Notes under the pieces: generated by a model
Databases searched by the model: none
What the model saw: only the letters and a program-made list of their open reading frames with translations
Told to the model about the DNA's origin: nothing
Translations under genes and position numbers: made by a program
In this document: positions 1 to 8,865 of the stretch, piece by piece
How positions within the stretch are numbered: the first letter of the stretch is position 1
Layout of the letters: the number at the start of each line of letters is the position of its first letter
NCBI GenBank assembly: GCA_022041995.1
Contig: CP074383.1
Span: forward strand, 372,001 to 436,000
DNA length: 64,000 nucleotides
Origin: Cupriavidus necator
GTDB lineage: Bacteria; Pseudomonadota; Gammaproteobacteria; Burkholderiales; Burkholderiaceae
Direction: 5' to 3'

Positions 1-1
1 G

Positions 2-796
2 ATGCCTTTGCCAACGACCTTTTCCGTTGCGCGTCTCGCTGCCGCGCTCGCCGCGTGGGAGCGCAATGCAAGAGAGGCCGCGCGCTGGGCGCATCCGTCG
101 TGGTGGGCACCGGCGCTCGATGTGCCGCCCCCTGCTGTATTCGCTTCATTCGACGCACTGCGCGAAGCGCTCGCGAGCGCGCACAACGGCACCATTTCGA
201 TCTGTTCGCTGGCGCTGCTGCGCGCGTTGCAAGTGGCCATGCCTGACTTCAACAGCCTGCGTGCACCGGACCCGAAAGTGCTCGACGCTTTGCCTGTCGA
301 CGACGGCCTGCGGGTGCTGCGCATGCGCGCACTGCTGTTGCGCCGGACGGAGGTGCGCCGGTTGATCGACAAGCAGAGCCGCCGTCGCATCGCGCAATGG
401 GTGGGCGTGCCGCTCGAGCGATTGACTCTGGCAATGGGGCATGCGATGGACCAACCAGTGCCTGCAAATGTCCGCTCGCCCGTCATAGAGCTCGGTCATC
501 GTCCGGCGCTTGACACGATTGACGAGGAGAGGCTCGCCTATGAGGGCTACGCACTGATCGCGCATGACATGCAAGGGGAGTCAGATTCCGCGATACCCGT
601 CGGGAGGCAAGTCAGAGCGCGGCTTGATGAAGAAGGCACTCCGCGCCCTTGTCCGCTCCTGCGCCTCGCATTGCCGCGCGACGTACCGCCGCCGTGGTTC
701 AACCCCAGCGTGCGTGAACTCGACGCCAGCGGGACAGCGCTTCTTTTCGCCCAACTTCCCGAACTGCTTCCGGAGTGGGGATGGCTATTTGGTTGA
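2..796 (+). CDS. hrpB4: HrpB4/SctK-like type III secretion accessory protein
   Basis: A 264-aa protein starting at an ATG one base inside the window, so a longer N-terminus cannot be excluded and no ribosome site can be seen. It is assigned mainly by synteny: it lies immediately before sctL-sctN-hrpB7-sctT-sctC, the position of hrpB4 in Ralstonia/Xanthomonas/Burkholderia hrp clusters. The length and the C-terminus ending LLPEWGWLF fit the HrpB4 family, which is thought to act at the cytoplasmic sorting platform (SctK role). The stop codon overlaps the start of the next gene by 16 bases, suggesting translational coupling. I recognise no catalytic motif and expect none. Confidence 0.75.
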   Translation: MPLPTTFSVARLAAALAAWERNAREAARWAHPSWWAPALDVPPPAVFASFDALREALASAHNGTISICSLALLRALQVAMPDFNSLRAPDPKVLDALPVDDGLRVLRMRALLLRRTEVRRLIDKQSRRRIAQWVGVPLERLTLAMGHAMDQPVPANVRSPVIELGHRPALDTIDEERLAYEGYALIAHDMQGESDSAIPVGRQVRARLDEEGTPRPCPLLRLALPRDVPPPWFNPSVRELDASGTALLFAQLPELLPEWGWLFG

Positions 797-1611
797 GATC
801 GGATCGCCTACTGCCTTCCGCCCATACTGCTCACTGTGGCATGCGGGGCAACGCACATGTGGGCGCGCATTCGGACGTGGTGCCGCGCGCCACGTTCGGC
901 GTGCTGATGGAAATCGATACGGCCTACGCGCAGCTCGCGGCAGACCGGGACGCCACGATGGCCGCCGCACGCGACGAATCCGCTACCATCATCTCCGCTG
1001 CACACGCAGAGGCTCAAACGATCCTCCAGGCAGCGCGCTGTGAATACGAGAATGCCGCTACGCGCGGTCACCGTGATGGCGAAGAACGTGCCCTTAGTGA
1101 GTGGGTCGAGCGGCTCGCGGATGCAGGCGATCGGCAGCGTCTTGTGCAATTGAAAATGCGCGAGCGGATCGCGAGCATCGTGACGTTGCTCGTCGAGCAG
1201 ATCGTTCAAGTAGAGCAGGCCGACAAGCTATTCGAGCGGGCGCTGTCGTCGGTGGACCGCATCGTTGAGGAGGCTGCTTGGCTGCGCGTCGCGGTGAGTC
1301 CAGTCGATTACGACAAGGCTTGCGTTGCGTTCAAAAGGTTATCAGCACGCTGGCGTGATCTGGGTCGGCCATTTCCGCTGTCCGTCATCGCGGACAAGCG
1401 GCTTGCGCCGCGCAGTTGTTTGTGCGAGTCGGATTTAGGTGTGATCGACGCGAGTCTCGCTACGCAAATGCGAGCGATACGGCTGGCGGTCTCGCGGGCG
1501 GTCAAGCAGTCGGGGAGCGAGTTGGGCACAATCGCAAAACTGAGGCTCGATCCGTGTGCCGAAGCAGCGGATCGCCACGATGCAGCGCTCGCCGATGCAA
1601 GGGAGGAATAG
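781..1611 (+). CDS. sctL: SctL (HrcL/HrpB5), T3SS ATPase stator
   Basis: 276 aa. SctL proteins form the peripheral stalk that links the ATPase SctN to the cytoplasmic ring and restrains ATPase activity. I chose ATG 781 (MAIWLRSDR) over an in-frame GTG six bases upstream because a GGAG lies about five bases before it. Residues 45-110 are Ala/Glu/Arg-rich and helical, as expected for the V/F-type ATPase subunit b/E-like N-terminal half; the C-terminal half (about 130-260) matches the SctL globular region. It overlaps hrpB4 by 16 bases, and sctN starts two bases after its stop, so the genes are co-transcribed. The symbol rests on position and family shape. Confidence 0.85.
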   Translation: MAIWLRSDRLLPSAHTAHCGMRGNAHVGAHSDVVPRATFGVLMEIDTAYAQLAADRDATMAAARDESATIISAAHAEAQTILQAARCEYENAATRGHRDGEERALSEWVERLADAGDRQRLVQLKMRERIASIVTLLVEQIVQVEQADKLFERALSSVDRIVEEAAWLRVAVSPVDYDKACVAFKRLSARWRDLGRPFPLSVIADKRLAPRSCLCESDLGVIDASLATQMRAIRLAVSRAVKQSGSELGTIAKLRLDPCAEAADRHDAALADAREE

Positions 1612-1613
1612 CG

Positions 1614-3008
1614 ATGACGCTGCCACTCGCGGCCGACATGCCGTCCATGAGCCAAGCCAACGAAGCGGACGACGCACTTTTCCTCCTGTTGGAAGGGGAA
1701 CGGCTAGCGGATTCGATCGAACACGAAATTCTCTCGACGGCGAGTATCGCGCGGACCGGAAAGGTGCTCGATGTCATCGGCACGATGGTCAAGGTAGCCG
1801 GTCTCGACGTGACGCTCGGCGAGCTGTGCGAGCTGCGCGCGGCCAACGGCGAATTGCTTCAGTACGCGGAAGTGATTGGCTTCACGCGCGATGTCGCGCT
1901 GCTTTCGCCGTTCTCGCGCCTCGTCGATATCTCGCGCTCTACGCGTGTCGTGGGTCTGGGCCGGCCTATGACGGTGCGGGTCGGCGACGGGCTGCTCGGT
2001 CGCGTGATCGATTGTCTTGGAGAGCCGCTGGATGGACGCGGCCCGCTCGACACATTCGACGAGCGCCCGATTTTCGCTAACCCACCTTCGCCAATGAGCC
2101 GACGCATGATCGAGACGCCGCTTGCCACTGGGGTACGCGTCGTCGACGGCATGATGACGATTGGGGAAGGCCAACGTATGGGAATCTTCGCGCCGGCGGG
2201 CGTCGGGAAGAGCACGCTGCTCGGGATGTTCGCGCGCGGCGTGCAATGCGACGTGACCGTGATCGCGCTGATCGGCGAGCGGGGCCGCGAAGTGCGAGAG
2301 TTCGTTGAACTGATTCTCGGGCCAGAGGGCATAACGCGATCCATTGTCGTGTGCGCGACGTCGGATAGATCGTCGATCGAGCGTGCAAAAGCGGCCTATG
2401 TAGCGACCGCGATCGCAGAACACTTTCGCGACCGCGGACAGCGTGTGCTGCTGATGATGGATTCGCTGACCCGCTTTGCGCGCGCGCAGCGCGAAATCGG
2501 GCTTTCCGCCGGCGAGCCGGCCGTGCGGCGTGGCTTTCCGCCGTCGACCTTCGCCGAGTTGCCGCGTCTTCTGGAACGCGCCGGTATGGGCAAGAGCGGC
2601 TCGATCACGGCCATCTACACTGTGCTCGCGGAGGACGAATCGGGCAACGATCCGATCGCCGAGGAAGTGCGCGGGATCATCGACGGGCACATGATTCTTT
2701 CGCGCGAAATCGCCGCAAAAAACCAGTATCCCGCGATCGACGTGCTCGCGAGTCTCTCGCGCGTGATGCCCCAAGTCATGTCCCCAGACTACGTGCGAGC
2801 GGCGACTCGGCTGCGCGAGTTGCTGGCGAAGCATCGCGAGATCGAGATGCTGCTACAGATCGGTGAGTATCAGCCAGGCGGCAATCCGCTTGCGGACGAG
2901 GCCATCCGCAAGATCGATGCGATCCACGCCTTCTTTAACCAAGCCACTGACGAACTGGCGGCCCCTCAGGACATCGAGGCGCGGCTTTTTCAGCTAGCGA
3001 ACGGCTGA
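1614..3008 (+). CDS. sctN: SctN (HrcN/HrpB6) type III secretion ATPase
   Basis: 464 aa, the usual length for the hexameric ATPase that unfolds substrates and strips chaperones at the base of the injectisome. Walker A (APAGVGKST) lies near residues 191-199 and Walker B (VLLMMDSLTR) near 279-288. The segments LIGERGREVREF and PPSTFAELPRLLERAG are hallmark F1-beta-like/SctN stretches. ATG 1614 is chosen because GGAGG sits eight bases upstream and the N-terminal sequence is normal from there; the frame stays open further upstream inside sctL but without support. It is tightly packed between sctL (2-base gap) and hrpB7 (7-base gap). No lesion is visible and the gene should be functional. Confidence 0.97.
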   Translation: MTLPLAADMPSMSQANEADDALFLLLEGERLADSIEHEILSTASIARTGKVLDVIGTMVKVAGLDVTLGELCELRAANGELLQYAEVIGFTRDVALLSPFSRLVDISRSTRVVGLGRPMTVRVGDGLLGRVIDCLGEPLDGRGPLDTFDERPIFANPPSPMSRRMIETPLATGVRVVDGMMTIGEGQRMGIFAPAGVGKSTLLGMFARGVQCDVTVIALIGERGREVREFVELILGPEGITRSIVVCATSDRSSIERAKAAYVATAIAEHFRDRGQRVLLMMDSLTRFARAQREIGLSAGEPAVRRGFPPSTFAELPRLLERAGMGKSGSITAIYTVLAEDESGNDPIAEEVRGIIDGHMILSREIAAKNQYPAIDVLASLSRVMPQVMSPDYVRAATRLRELLAKHREIEMLLQIGEYQPGGNPLADEAIRKIDAIHAFFNQATDELAAPQDIEARLFQLANG

Positions 3009-3015
3009 CAAACGC

Positions 3016-3546
3016 ATGACACAAAGCAGCGAAACGACGCAGCGACGCGTGGCCGCGCTTGAGTTGACACGAGGTCGTCGCGAGCGGCTCGAACGGCGTC
3101 TGCAAGCACGCCTCATCGGCGCGCGTGAAGCGCATGCTGAGGCGCTCGCGCATCGCGACGAGCGCCTCGGGCGCACACAAGCGGAAAGGGAGCAATTGCG
3201 CGGCTTACACGCCCGGGTCGCTCACATGATGACGGGCGGTGGCGCATTCCAACTGGCCGAACATAATGCAACAATGCGCTATGCCGACGTAGTCGCTGCG
3301 CGTTTGCAGCAGATGGAAAGCGAACTGGCATCGTTCGAAACGGCGTTGCGGAGTCAGGCCGACGAGCTCGCGGCGGCCACGCGCGCGCTGGCGCTAAACT
3401 GCGGCCGCATCGATGTGTGCAACGAGCGCATTACCGAGTTGAGTCGAACATTGGAGCGCCATGTAGCGGATCGCGACGACGAGGAAACCGAGGAAGCGGC
3501 GCTGGCGCGTCTGCGCCAATCGCCGCACCTCGTGAATTTCAGATAG
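3016..3546 (+). CDS. hrpB7: HrpB7/SctO-like central stalk protein
   Basis: 176 aa, strongly charged and almost wholly alpha-helical (long runs of Ala/Glu/Arg/Leu heptads, residues 5-165). This is the expected shape of SctO/HrpB7, a coiled-coil stalk that couples the ATPase to the export gate protein SctV. It sits between sctN and sctT, the hrpB7 position in Xanthomonas and Ralstonia clusters. The family is poorly conserved in sequence, so the call rests on position, length and coiled-coil character. The ribosome site before ATG 3016 is weak, consistent with coupling to sctN, whose stop is 7 bases upstream. Confidence 0.8.
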   Translation: MTQSSETTQRRVAALELTRGRRERLERRLQARLIGAREAHAEALAHRDERLGRTQAEREQLRGLHARVAHMMTGGGAFQLAEHNATMRYADVVAARLQQMESELASFETALRSQADELAAATRALALNCGRIDVCNERITELSRTLERHVADRDDEETEEAALARLRQSPHLVNFR

Positions 3547-3561
3547 GATTAACCATCCATA

Positions 3562-4377
3562 GTGACCGAAACCCTTACTACGCTGCCGCAATTCGGAGCT
3601 ATGTTGATCCGCTCGCTGACGGTGCTTGGCCTATGTTCAGTGCGGCTATTCGTGACGCTCTACCTATTTCCGCCCACCGCGGAAGGCATTCTGCAAGGCG
3701 TGATGCGCAATGGCATCGTGGTGCTGTTCAGCTCGTTCATCGCCTATGGGCAGCCCGTATCGCTCTACACGTCGCTGACGGGCACAGCGCTGGTTGTGAT
3801 CGGTCTGCGCGAGGGGGCCATTGGGTTGCTGCTCGGCTTCGCGGCATCGACGGTGTTCTGGGTCGCGGAAGGGGCCGGCATCTACGTTGATGAACTCACC
3901 GGCTACAACAATGCGCAGGTCACTAACCCGCTGCGCGATGATCAGTCGACTCCGACAGGGACGCTGCTCTCGCAGATAGCGAGCGTCGCGTTCTGGACCT
4001 TTGGTGGCATGACGTTCCTGCTCGGCGCGCTCTACGAGTCGTATCACTGGTGGCCGCTGACTGCCGCGACACCGGTGCCTGCAAACGTGCTTGAGAGTTT
4101 CGCGCTGCATCAGACGGATTCAGTGATGCAGACCACCGCCAAGCTCGCTGCGCCGATGATGCTGATGCTGCTGCTCATCGATTTCGCGTTCGGCTTCGTG
4201 GCGAAGTCGGCGCAAAAGCTCGAGATGATGACGCTCAGTCAACCAGTGAAGGGCGCGCTCACGGTGATCATGCTCGCACTTTTTGTCGGTATTTTTGTCG
4301 ATCAGGTTCGCGACCAGCTCGTGCTAGCTGAGTTCGGTGAGCAATTGCGCGCGCTTGCCGGCGCGGTCCGTAAATAA
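3562..4377 (+). CDS. sctT: SctT (HrcT/HrpB8) export apparatus membrane protein
   Basis: 271 aa and highly hydrophobic, with about six membrane segments. SctT helps form the entry portal of the inner-membrane export gate (SctRST). The N-terminal LGLCSVRLFVTLYLFPP and the segment ELTGYNNAQVTNPL are typical of the family. The likely start is GTG 3562 (GTGACCGAAACC); an ATG at 3601 (MLIRSLTVLGL) is the alternative, giving a 258-aa protein. It follows hrpB7 by 15 bases. The last gene of the block, sctC, follows after 154 bases, leaving room for a promoter. Confidence 0.93.
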   Translation: MTETLTTLPQFGAMLIRSLTVLGLCSVRLFVTLYLFPPTAEGILQGVMRNGIVVLFSSFIAYGQPVSLYTSLTGTALVVIGLREGAIGLLLGFAASTVFWVAEGAGIYVDELTGYNNAQVTNPLRDDQSTPTGTLLSQIASVAFWTFGGMTFLLGALYESYHWWPLTAATPVPANVLESFALHQTDSVMQTTAKLAAPMMLMLLLIDFAFGFVAKSAQKLEMMTLSQPVKGALTVIMLALFVGIFVDQVRDQLVLAEFGEQLRALAGAVRK

Positions 4378-4531
4378 GGGCTTGCCTCCATGTTAAATCT
4401 CAACACTCCTGCGCGTGTATGGTTTAAATCGTCGAGATTTGTACTTCGCACGATTAGATACATCGGGCATGGCCGATCGCGTTGCGTGACAAGCGCTCAA
4501 TCCTTCGACCATATTGGACATCTTCGAACTC
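4378..4531 (+). promoter_or_regulatory. sctT-sctC spacer, possible promoter region
   Basis: This is the only sizeable gap inside the T3SS block (154 bases) and is locally richer in A/T than its neighbours. It holds two TTCG words (4504 and 4523) separated by 15 bases. The hrpII/PIP-type box bound by HrpB/HrpX regulators needs 16 bases between TTCG words, so this is one base short and I do not call a box. No hairpin terminator is evident, so read-through from sctT is also possible. Confidence 0.3.
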
Positions 4532-6325
4532 ATGAAGAACAAATGGCTTATGCTTGCAGCCAGGCTGGCTTCGTTTCTCGCCTTCGCGTCATCTGCGCTT
4601 TTTGCGGCGCCCGCCGAAGCCGAGGACATCCGCTGGCGTAGCGCCGTCGTTCATGTTACCGCTGAAGGGCGGGATGTGAAAGACGTGTTGCGCGATTTCA
4701 TGGCAGGAGAAGGTGTGCCCACAACCATATCCGACGACGTGCACGGCCGGGTGAGCGGCCGCTTCGACATGCCCCCGCAGCGCTTTCTCGAAATGCTCGC
4801 GTCGAGCTTCGGCTTCGTGTGGTTTCACGACGGCAGTGTGCTCTCGATTAGCGACGAGAACACCGTCACGAGGCGCGTTATCAAGCTCGATCATGCCAGC
4901 GCCGCTGATCTCCACTCAGCGCTCTCGCAACTGCACCTCGAGAATTCGCGCTTTCCGATCACTTACAACGAAAGCCAAGGGAGCGCGCTCGTCAGCGGCC
5001 CGCAAGCGTATGTGCAACTCGTGTCCGAGATCTTGCGCCGTGTCGACGACATCGCCGCACAGCGCTCGGGCTCGATGATCCGCGTGTTCCAGTTGCATCA
5101 TGCGTGGGCCGCTGATCACAACGTTGAGATCGACGGCAAGACAGTGACGGTGTCCGGTGTCGCGAACGTGCTGTCGGCCATGTACCATTCTCGCGATCAA
5201 CGCAGCCTCAACGACGCGGACGGCTATGGGCAGTCCGGGGAGCGTGCAGCGCGCGAGGCAACCATGCGCCGAGTGCAACCTATGCGGGACGTCACGGGCC
5301 GCACCGATGGTGGAGGCTACGAAGGTGGCGTGAATCCGCCACTGCCGGCAGGTATTGCCGCGAATGGCGGCGTCGCACCGGGCATCGGCGGATTGCGGAA
5401 CGGCATGGTCGCGGGAGGTGGAGCGGGCATGCAGTCAATCGAGCCGTCCGATAATCCCGGTAGCGGCGGCGGCACGTCGATGAGCGGCAGCCAGACGCTA
5501 CCCGTTATCGAGGCCGATCCGCGCACGAACTCCGTGCTGATTCGCGACGTACCACAACGCCTCTCGCAGTATCAGACCCTGATCGACAAGCTCGACGTGC
5601 GCCCGCGCCTGATTGAGATTGAGGCGCACATCATCGAGATCGATGATAACGCGCTCAAGCAGATCGGCGTCGACTGGCGTGCGCACAGCAGCAAAATCGA
5701 CATCCAGACCGGCAATGGCAAGACGATGTTCGGCACACAGGCGCTCTCGGATGGCACGTCCGTGATCAACACGGCGCCACTCGGCGGGTCGCTCACAGCC
5801 GTACTCGGCAACGCGGGACGTTATCTGCTAGAGCGCGTTAACGCGCTGCAGCAGACAAATCTGGCGAAAATTGACTCGAGTCCAAAGGTCGCGACGCTCA
5901 ACAACGTCGAAGCCGTGATGGCGCAGAAAAAGCGCTTCTTCGTCCGAGTATCCGGCTACACGTCGGCCGATCTGTACAGCGTGTCAACAGGCGTGTCGCT
6001 GCGCGTGCTGCCGCTCGTTGTCGAGGAAAACGGCAGGACAGATATCAAGCTGAACGTTCACATCGAGGATGGGACGTTCACCTCCCAGAAGGTTGACGAC
6101 CTGCCGGTGATAATGACCAGCACTATCAATACCGAGTCGTTTGTGGGGCAGGAAGAGAGTCTTCTGATTGCCGGTTATCGTGCCGATTCATCGACCAACG
6201 GTGAAACGGGCGTGCCAGGTCTCTCGAAGATCCCGCTCATCGGCGCGCTGTTCCGCTATCGCGACGCCCATCGCGACCATATGGAACGACTCTTCTTACT
6301 TTCGCCGAGGATCATAGATTTTTGA
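4532..6325 (+). CDS. sctC: SctC (HrcC/HrpA) outer-membrane secretin of the T3SS
   Basis: 597 aa. It forms the outer-membrane ring through which the needle or pilus passes. ATG 4532 gives a textbook signal peptide (MKNKW, a hydrophobic core, AAPAEA cleavage near residue 30). N-terminal N0/N1 ring-building domains (about 31-190) are followed by a Gly/Met-rich linker (about 235-325). The conserved secretin domain (about 330-597) includes NSVLIRDVP, RPRLIEIEAHIIEID and the C-terminal VPGLSKIPLIGALF signature. Length and order match HrcC of the Ralstonia/Xanthomonas class. It closes the operon; a perfect 10-bp inverted repeat follows the stop. Confidence 0.96.
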   Translation: MKNKWLMLAARLASFLAFASSALFAAPAEAEDIRWRSAVVHVTAEGRDVKDVLRDFMAGEGVPTTISDDVHGRVSGRFDMPPQRFLEMLASSFGFVWFHDGSVLSISDENTVTRRVIKLDHASAADLHSALSQLHLENSRFPITYNESQGSALVSGPQAYVQLVSEILRRVDDIAAQRSGSMIRVFQLHHAWAADHNVEIDGKTVTVSGVANVLSAMYHSRDQRSLNDADGYGQSGERAAREATMRRVQPMRDVTGRTDGGGYEGGVNPPLPAGIAANGGVAPGIGGLRNGMVAGGGAGMQSIEPSDNPGSGGGTSMSGSQTLPVIEADPRTNSVLIRDVPQRLSQYQTLIDKLDVRPRLIEIEAHIIEIDDNALKQIGVDWRAHSSKIDIQTGNGKTMFGTQALSDGTSVINTAPLGGSLTAVLGNAGRYLLERVNALQQTNLAKIDSSPKVATLNNVEAVMAQKKRFFVRVSGYTSADLYSVSTGVSLRVLPLVVEENGRTDIKLNVHIEDGTFTSQKVDDLPVIMTSTINTESFVGQEESLLIAGYRADSSTNGETGVPGLSKIPLIGALFRYRDAHRDHMERLFLLSPRIIDF

Positions 6326-6330
6326 TGATC

Positions 6331-6377
6331 GTGTCCCATTGGGGCTGAGTAGACTGTGTCAGATCGGAATGGGACAC
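6331..6377 (+). terminator. Hairpin after sctC
   Basis: GTGTCCCATT at 6331-6340 is the exact reverse complement of AATGGGACAC at 6368-6377, with a 27-base loop, five bases after the sctC stop. It could end the T3SS transcript. There is no T-run, so a remnant of short mobile-element ends is an alternative. Confidence 0.4.
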
Positions 6378-6551
6378 AAGCATAGCGAAGGCGAAGACGC
6401 CAGCTGCTTGGTGTGATCTGGTCCACGGTTCCAATTGCGCAGACCGCGACACCTTTTCGCATCGCCAGGGTCCGGATGGCAGGCGGCGAGTAAGCTACAT
6501 TATCCGTAGTGGATAGGGTCCGAGAACGTTTTTCAACGTAAGGAGATTCTC

Positions 6552-7898
6552 TTGAGTATCATTCCGGCAGTTTTTACATGGGGCGACCAAGCCGTAGACG
6601 GGAGGAGTGGCCTTGGTAGTGTCGGTAAAGGAGCGCTGACTCTCAGTCCTGACAAGATACTCAACGGCGTGGTGGGGACGGCGCATGGTTCGGACCCTAG
6701 TGCCGCAGCCAACTCACTGCTTGATGGCGGGGTCAACAAAGTCTTGTATCCCGAAAATGTTGATGATCACCGGTGCCGCTTCGGGCAATCAAATGGGGGC
6801 CCGAATCGGGCGCAGATTGCAGGAGACATCCAACGGTTGTTGGATGATCTCGGTGCAGGCGGCATGCCGTCGCCGTACTCAAGCAGCGCGGGATCGGCGC
6901 TGGAGGGGGCGCAAAACGCGTCAGGCACGCTCGCCGCCTATATGAATTCCCGCTGCCCCAGCCTACTAGGCCTCAAAGCCACACTGACGGTGAAGGATCT
7001 ATATCTGCTCGCGCAGAACGCCGATGGTAAAACCCCGGCCGCCGTCTCACAGGCGGCGAATTACATGCTACAGAACCCCGACGTCTATCGACAAATTGAG
7101 ACTCACGACGTGGCTGGCGCCGATGGCAAGACGAACGTTGGGAACTTCCAATGGGCGGCACAGGGTGGGCTGAACATGGCAGGTGCTCCGAATCGGACAG
7201 GGGTCTACATGCCGTCGCCGTACTCAAGCAGCGCGGGATCGGCGCTGGAGGGGGCGCAAAACGCGTCAGGCACGCTCGCCGCCTATATGAATTCCCGCTG
7301 CCCCAGCCTACTAGGCCTCAAAGCCACACTGACGGTGAAGGATCTATATCTGCTCGCGCAGAACGCCGATGGTAAAACCCCGGCCGCCGTCTCACAGGCG
7401 GCGAATTACATGCTACAGAACCCCGACGTCTATCGACAAATTGAGACTCACGACGTGGCTGGCGCCGATGGCAAGACGAACGTTGGGAACTTCCAATGGG
7501 CGGCACAGGGTGGGCTGAACATGGCAGGTGCTCCGAATCGGACAGGGGTCTACATGCCGTCGCCGTACTCAAGCAGCGCGGGATCGGCGCTGGAGGGGGC
7601 GCAAAACGCGTCAGGCACGCTCGCCGCCTATATGAATTCCCGCTGCCCCAGCCTACTAGGCCTCAAAGCCACACTGACGGTGAAGGATCTATATCTGCTC
7701 GCGCAGAACGCCGATGGTAAAACCCCGGCCGCCGTCTCACAGGCGGCGAATTACATGCTACAGAACCCCGACGTCTATCGACAAATTGAGACTCACGACG
7801 TGGCTGGCGCCGATGGCAAGACGAACGTTGGGAACTTCCAATGGGCGGCACAGGGTGGGCTGAACATGGCAGGTGCTCCGAATCGGACAGGGGTCTAG
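6552..7898 (+). CDS. HrpF/NolX/PopF-like T3SS translocon protein, truncated, with three 115-aa repeats
   Basis: 448 aa from a TTG start that has a strong AAGGAG site seven bases upstream. After a unique N-terminus (about 104 aa) the protein is three identical 115-aa repeats, each with MPSPYSS, CPSLLGLKATLTVKDLYLL, NYMLQNPDVYRQIETHD and GKTNVGNFQWAAQGG. Such repeats, with a helical pair ending in a D-x-x-G-A-D-G-type loop, resemble the N-terminal repeats of the HrpF/NolX/PopF translocon family, which inserts into host membranes. Family members are usually longer (about 600-800 aa) with hydrophobic C-terminal segments. Here the frame stops exactly at the end of repeat three, where IS110-type sequence begins. 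I infer a truncated translocon gene; identity by memory of the family, not by search. Confidence 0.6.
   Translation: MSIIPAVFTWGDQAVDGRSGLGSVGKGALTLSPDKILNGVVGTAHGSDPSAAANSLLDGGVNKVLYPENVDDHRCRFGQSNGGPNRAQIAGDIQRLLDDLGAGGMPSPYSSSAGSALEGAQNASGTLAAYMNSRCPSLLGLKATLTVKDLYLLAQNADGKTPAAVSQAANYMLQNPDVYRQIETHDVAGADGKTNVGNFQWAAQGGLNMAGAPNRTGVYMPSPYSSSAGSALEGAQNASGTLAAYMNSRCPSLLGLKATLTVKDLYLLAQNADGKTPAAVSQAANYMLQNPDVYRQIETHDVAGADGKTNVGNFQWAAQGGLNMAGAPNRTGVYMPSPYSSSAGSALEGAQNASGTLAAYMNSRCPSLLGLKATLTVKDLYLLAQNADGKTPAAVSQAANYMLQNPDVYRQIETHDVAGADGKTNVGNFQWAAQGGLNMAGAPNRTGV
6864..7898 (+). repeat. Three perfect tandem 345-bp repeats
   Basis: Units start at 6864, 7209 and 7554, each 345 bp (115 codons), and look identical base for base. 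The only difference is the final base of unit 3 (TAG instead of TAC), which creates the stop. Perfect identity implies very recent amplification or gene conversion. The copy number in an assembly should be treated with caution. Confidence 0.95.
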
Positions 7899-8159
7899 CG
7901 GGAGACCACCCCGCCTCTGGCACGATAGGAACAGGTGCCCCTCTCCGCACTGAGCAAGTTGGTGTAGGTTCGACCGTCCGGGACAGGGGTACCGGGGAGC
8001 ACTTCGGGTGGGCAGGCAGTTCATATACGCGTTGAGCTGCGAACTCGTGTTAGTAGTTGGCCGGCCCTGCGACCCGCCGGTTGCGCTGCGAGCGCGAATC
8101 CGTAGTTGTCGTGCTGTCTCACCGGCTCCCATTTGCGATGTTTCTCATAGGAGACGCCA

Positions 8160-8405
8160 TTGCGAATGATTGGACTAGATGTATCGCGATCCGTAGCCGA
8201 GACGCCTATTTGGAGAACGGCCTGCTACGTGCCGGCGGGCGCGTCGGACTGCGACGCGACGAGCTGGAACGCTTTGCCGCCAAGCGAAGCCGCGACGATT
8301 GCGGCTTGCGTGAAGATGGACAAGATCGATGCGGCAATCCTTGCGCAACTCTATGCCAGTGGCTTCCTGCCCGAGGTCTGGATTCCAGACGAGGCGAAGA
8401 TCACC
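8160..8405 (+). pseudogene. IS110/IS1111-type transposase, 5' fragment with frameshifts
   Basis: It reads MIGLDVSRSVAE, then continues in another frame as LENGLLRAGGRVGLRRDELERFAAK, then returns to KMDKIDAAILAQLYASGFLPEVWIP. Together these form the DEDD-type N-terminal half of an IS110-family transposase with at least two frameshifts. It is cut at about 8405 by an oppositely oriented IS256 piece. Confidence 0.7.
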
Positions 8406-8407
8406 GC

Positions 8408-8727
8408 CCGCCGGATATCGGGCGGAAACACGAAGAACGGTATGACGTGCTCCCAGGCGCGTCCACGACAGCACGATCTTGGGTACTTGGCGCCCCACGG
8501 GCCGTCGGCGAAGGCCTCCAGCGCCTGTGCCAGCACCTGCGCTCCTTGTAGCTGGCGTAGTCCATGCTGTTGCGGATCCAATGCACAATGCAGGCTTGTA
8601 CCATGCGGGGATAGGCCGTGGCTACGGCTTCGGTCAACTTCTTGAGGCCGTCGACCACCGTGATCAGGATGTCCTGACAGCCTCGGCTCTTGAGTTCGTT
8701 GAAGACTTGAGCCAGAACTTGCTATCA
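8408..8727 (-). pseudogene. IS256-family transposase fragment
   Basis: The minus strand encodes LKSRGCQDILITVVDGLKK, then PRMVQACIVHWIRNSMDYAS, then, in a shifted frame, LEAFADGPWGAKYP and AWEHVIPFFVFPPDIRR. These are consecutive, well-known segments of IS256/Mutator-like transposases. Both ends are missing and there is an internal frameshift, so it is dead. It is wedged between two IS110-type pieces. Confidence 0.8.
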
Positions 8728-8854
8728 GACGCTGGCCGAGATCATCGTCGGCGAGCTGCTGGATGATTTCCTTCTCGATCCCGGCGATCTGTTCGCTGAG
8801 ATACTTGAAGTGTTCATGCAAGCGCTCGAGCGCCGTAACCAGGCGTGGTGGCAA
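8728..8854 (-). pseudogene. IS110-type transposase, internal fragment
   Basis: The minus strand reads RLVTALERLHEHFKYLSEQI and then EKEIIQQLADDDLGQRLIA, the helical linker preceding the C-terminal domain in IS1111-type transposases. It is opposite in orientation to the 8160-8405 fragment, so the two are not one interrupted gene. Confidence 0.55.
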
Positions 8855-8865
8855 GGAGTGTTCTC

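Noticed and set aside
4504..4526. Possible hrpII/PIP box (TTCG ... TTCG) upstream of sctC
   Set aside because: The spacer is 15 bases, not the 16 required between TTCG words, and no -10 element follows at the right distance.
6864..7898. CRISPR-like array
   Set aside because: The repeats are contiguous 345-bp coding units without spacers; no cas genes. The 85-bp pair at 11011 and the TGGTCGCGC array at 30398 likewise lack unique equal-length spacers.
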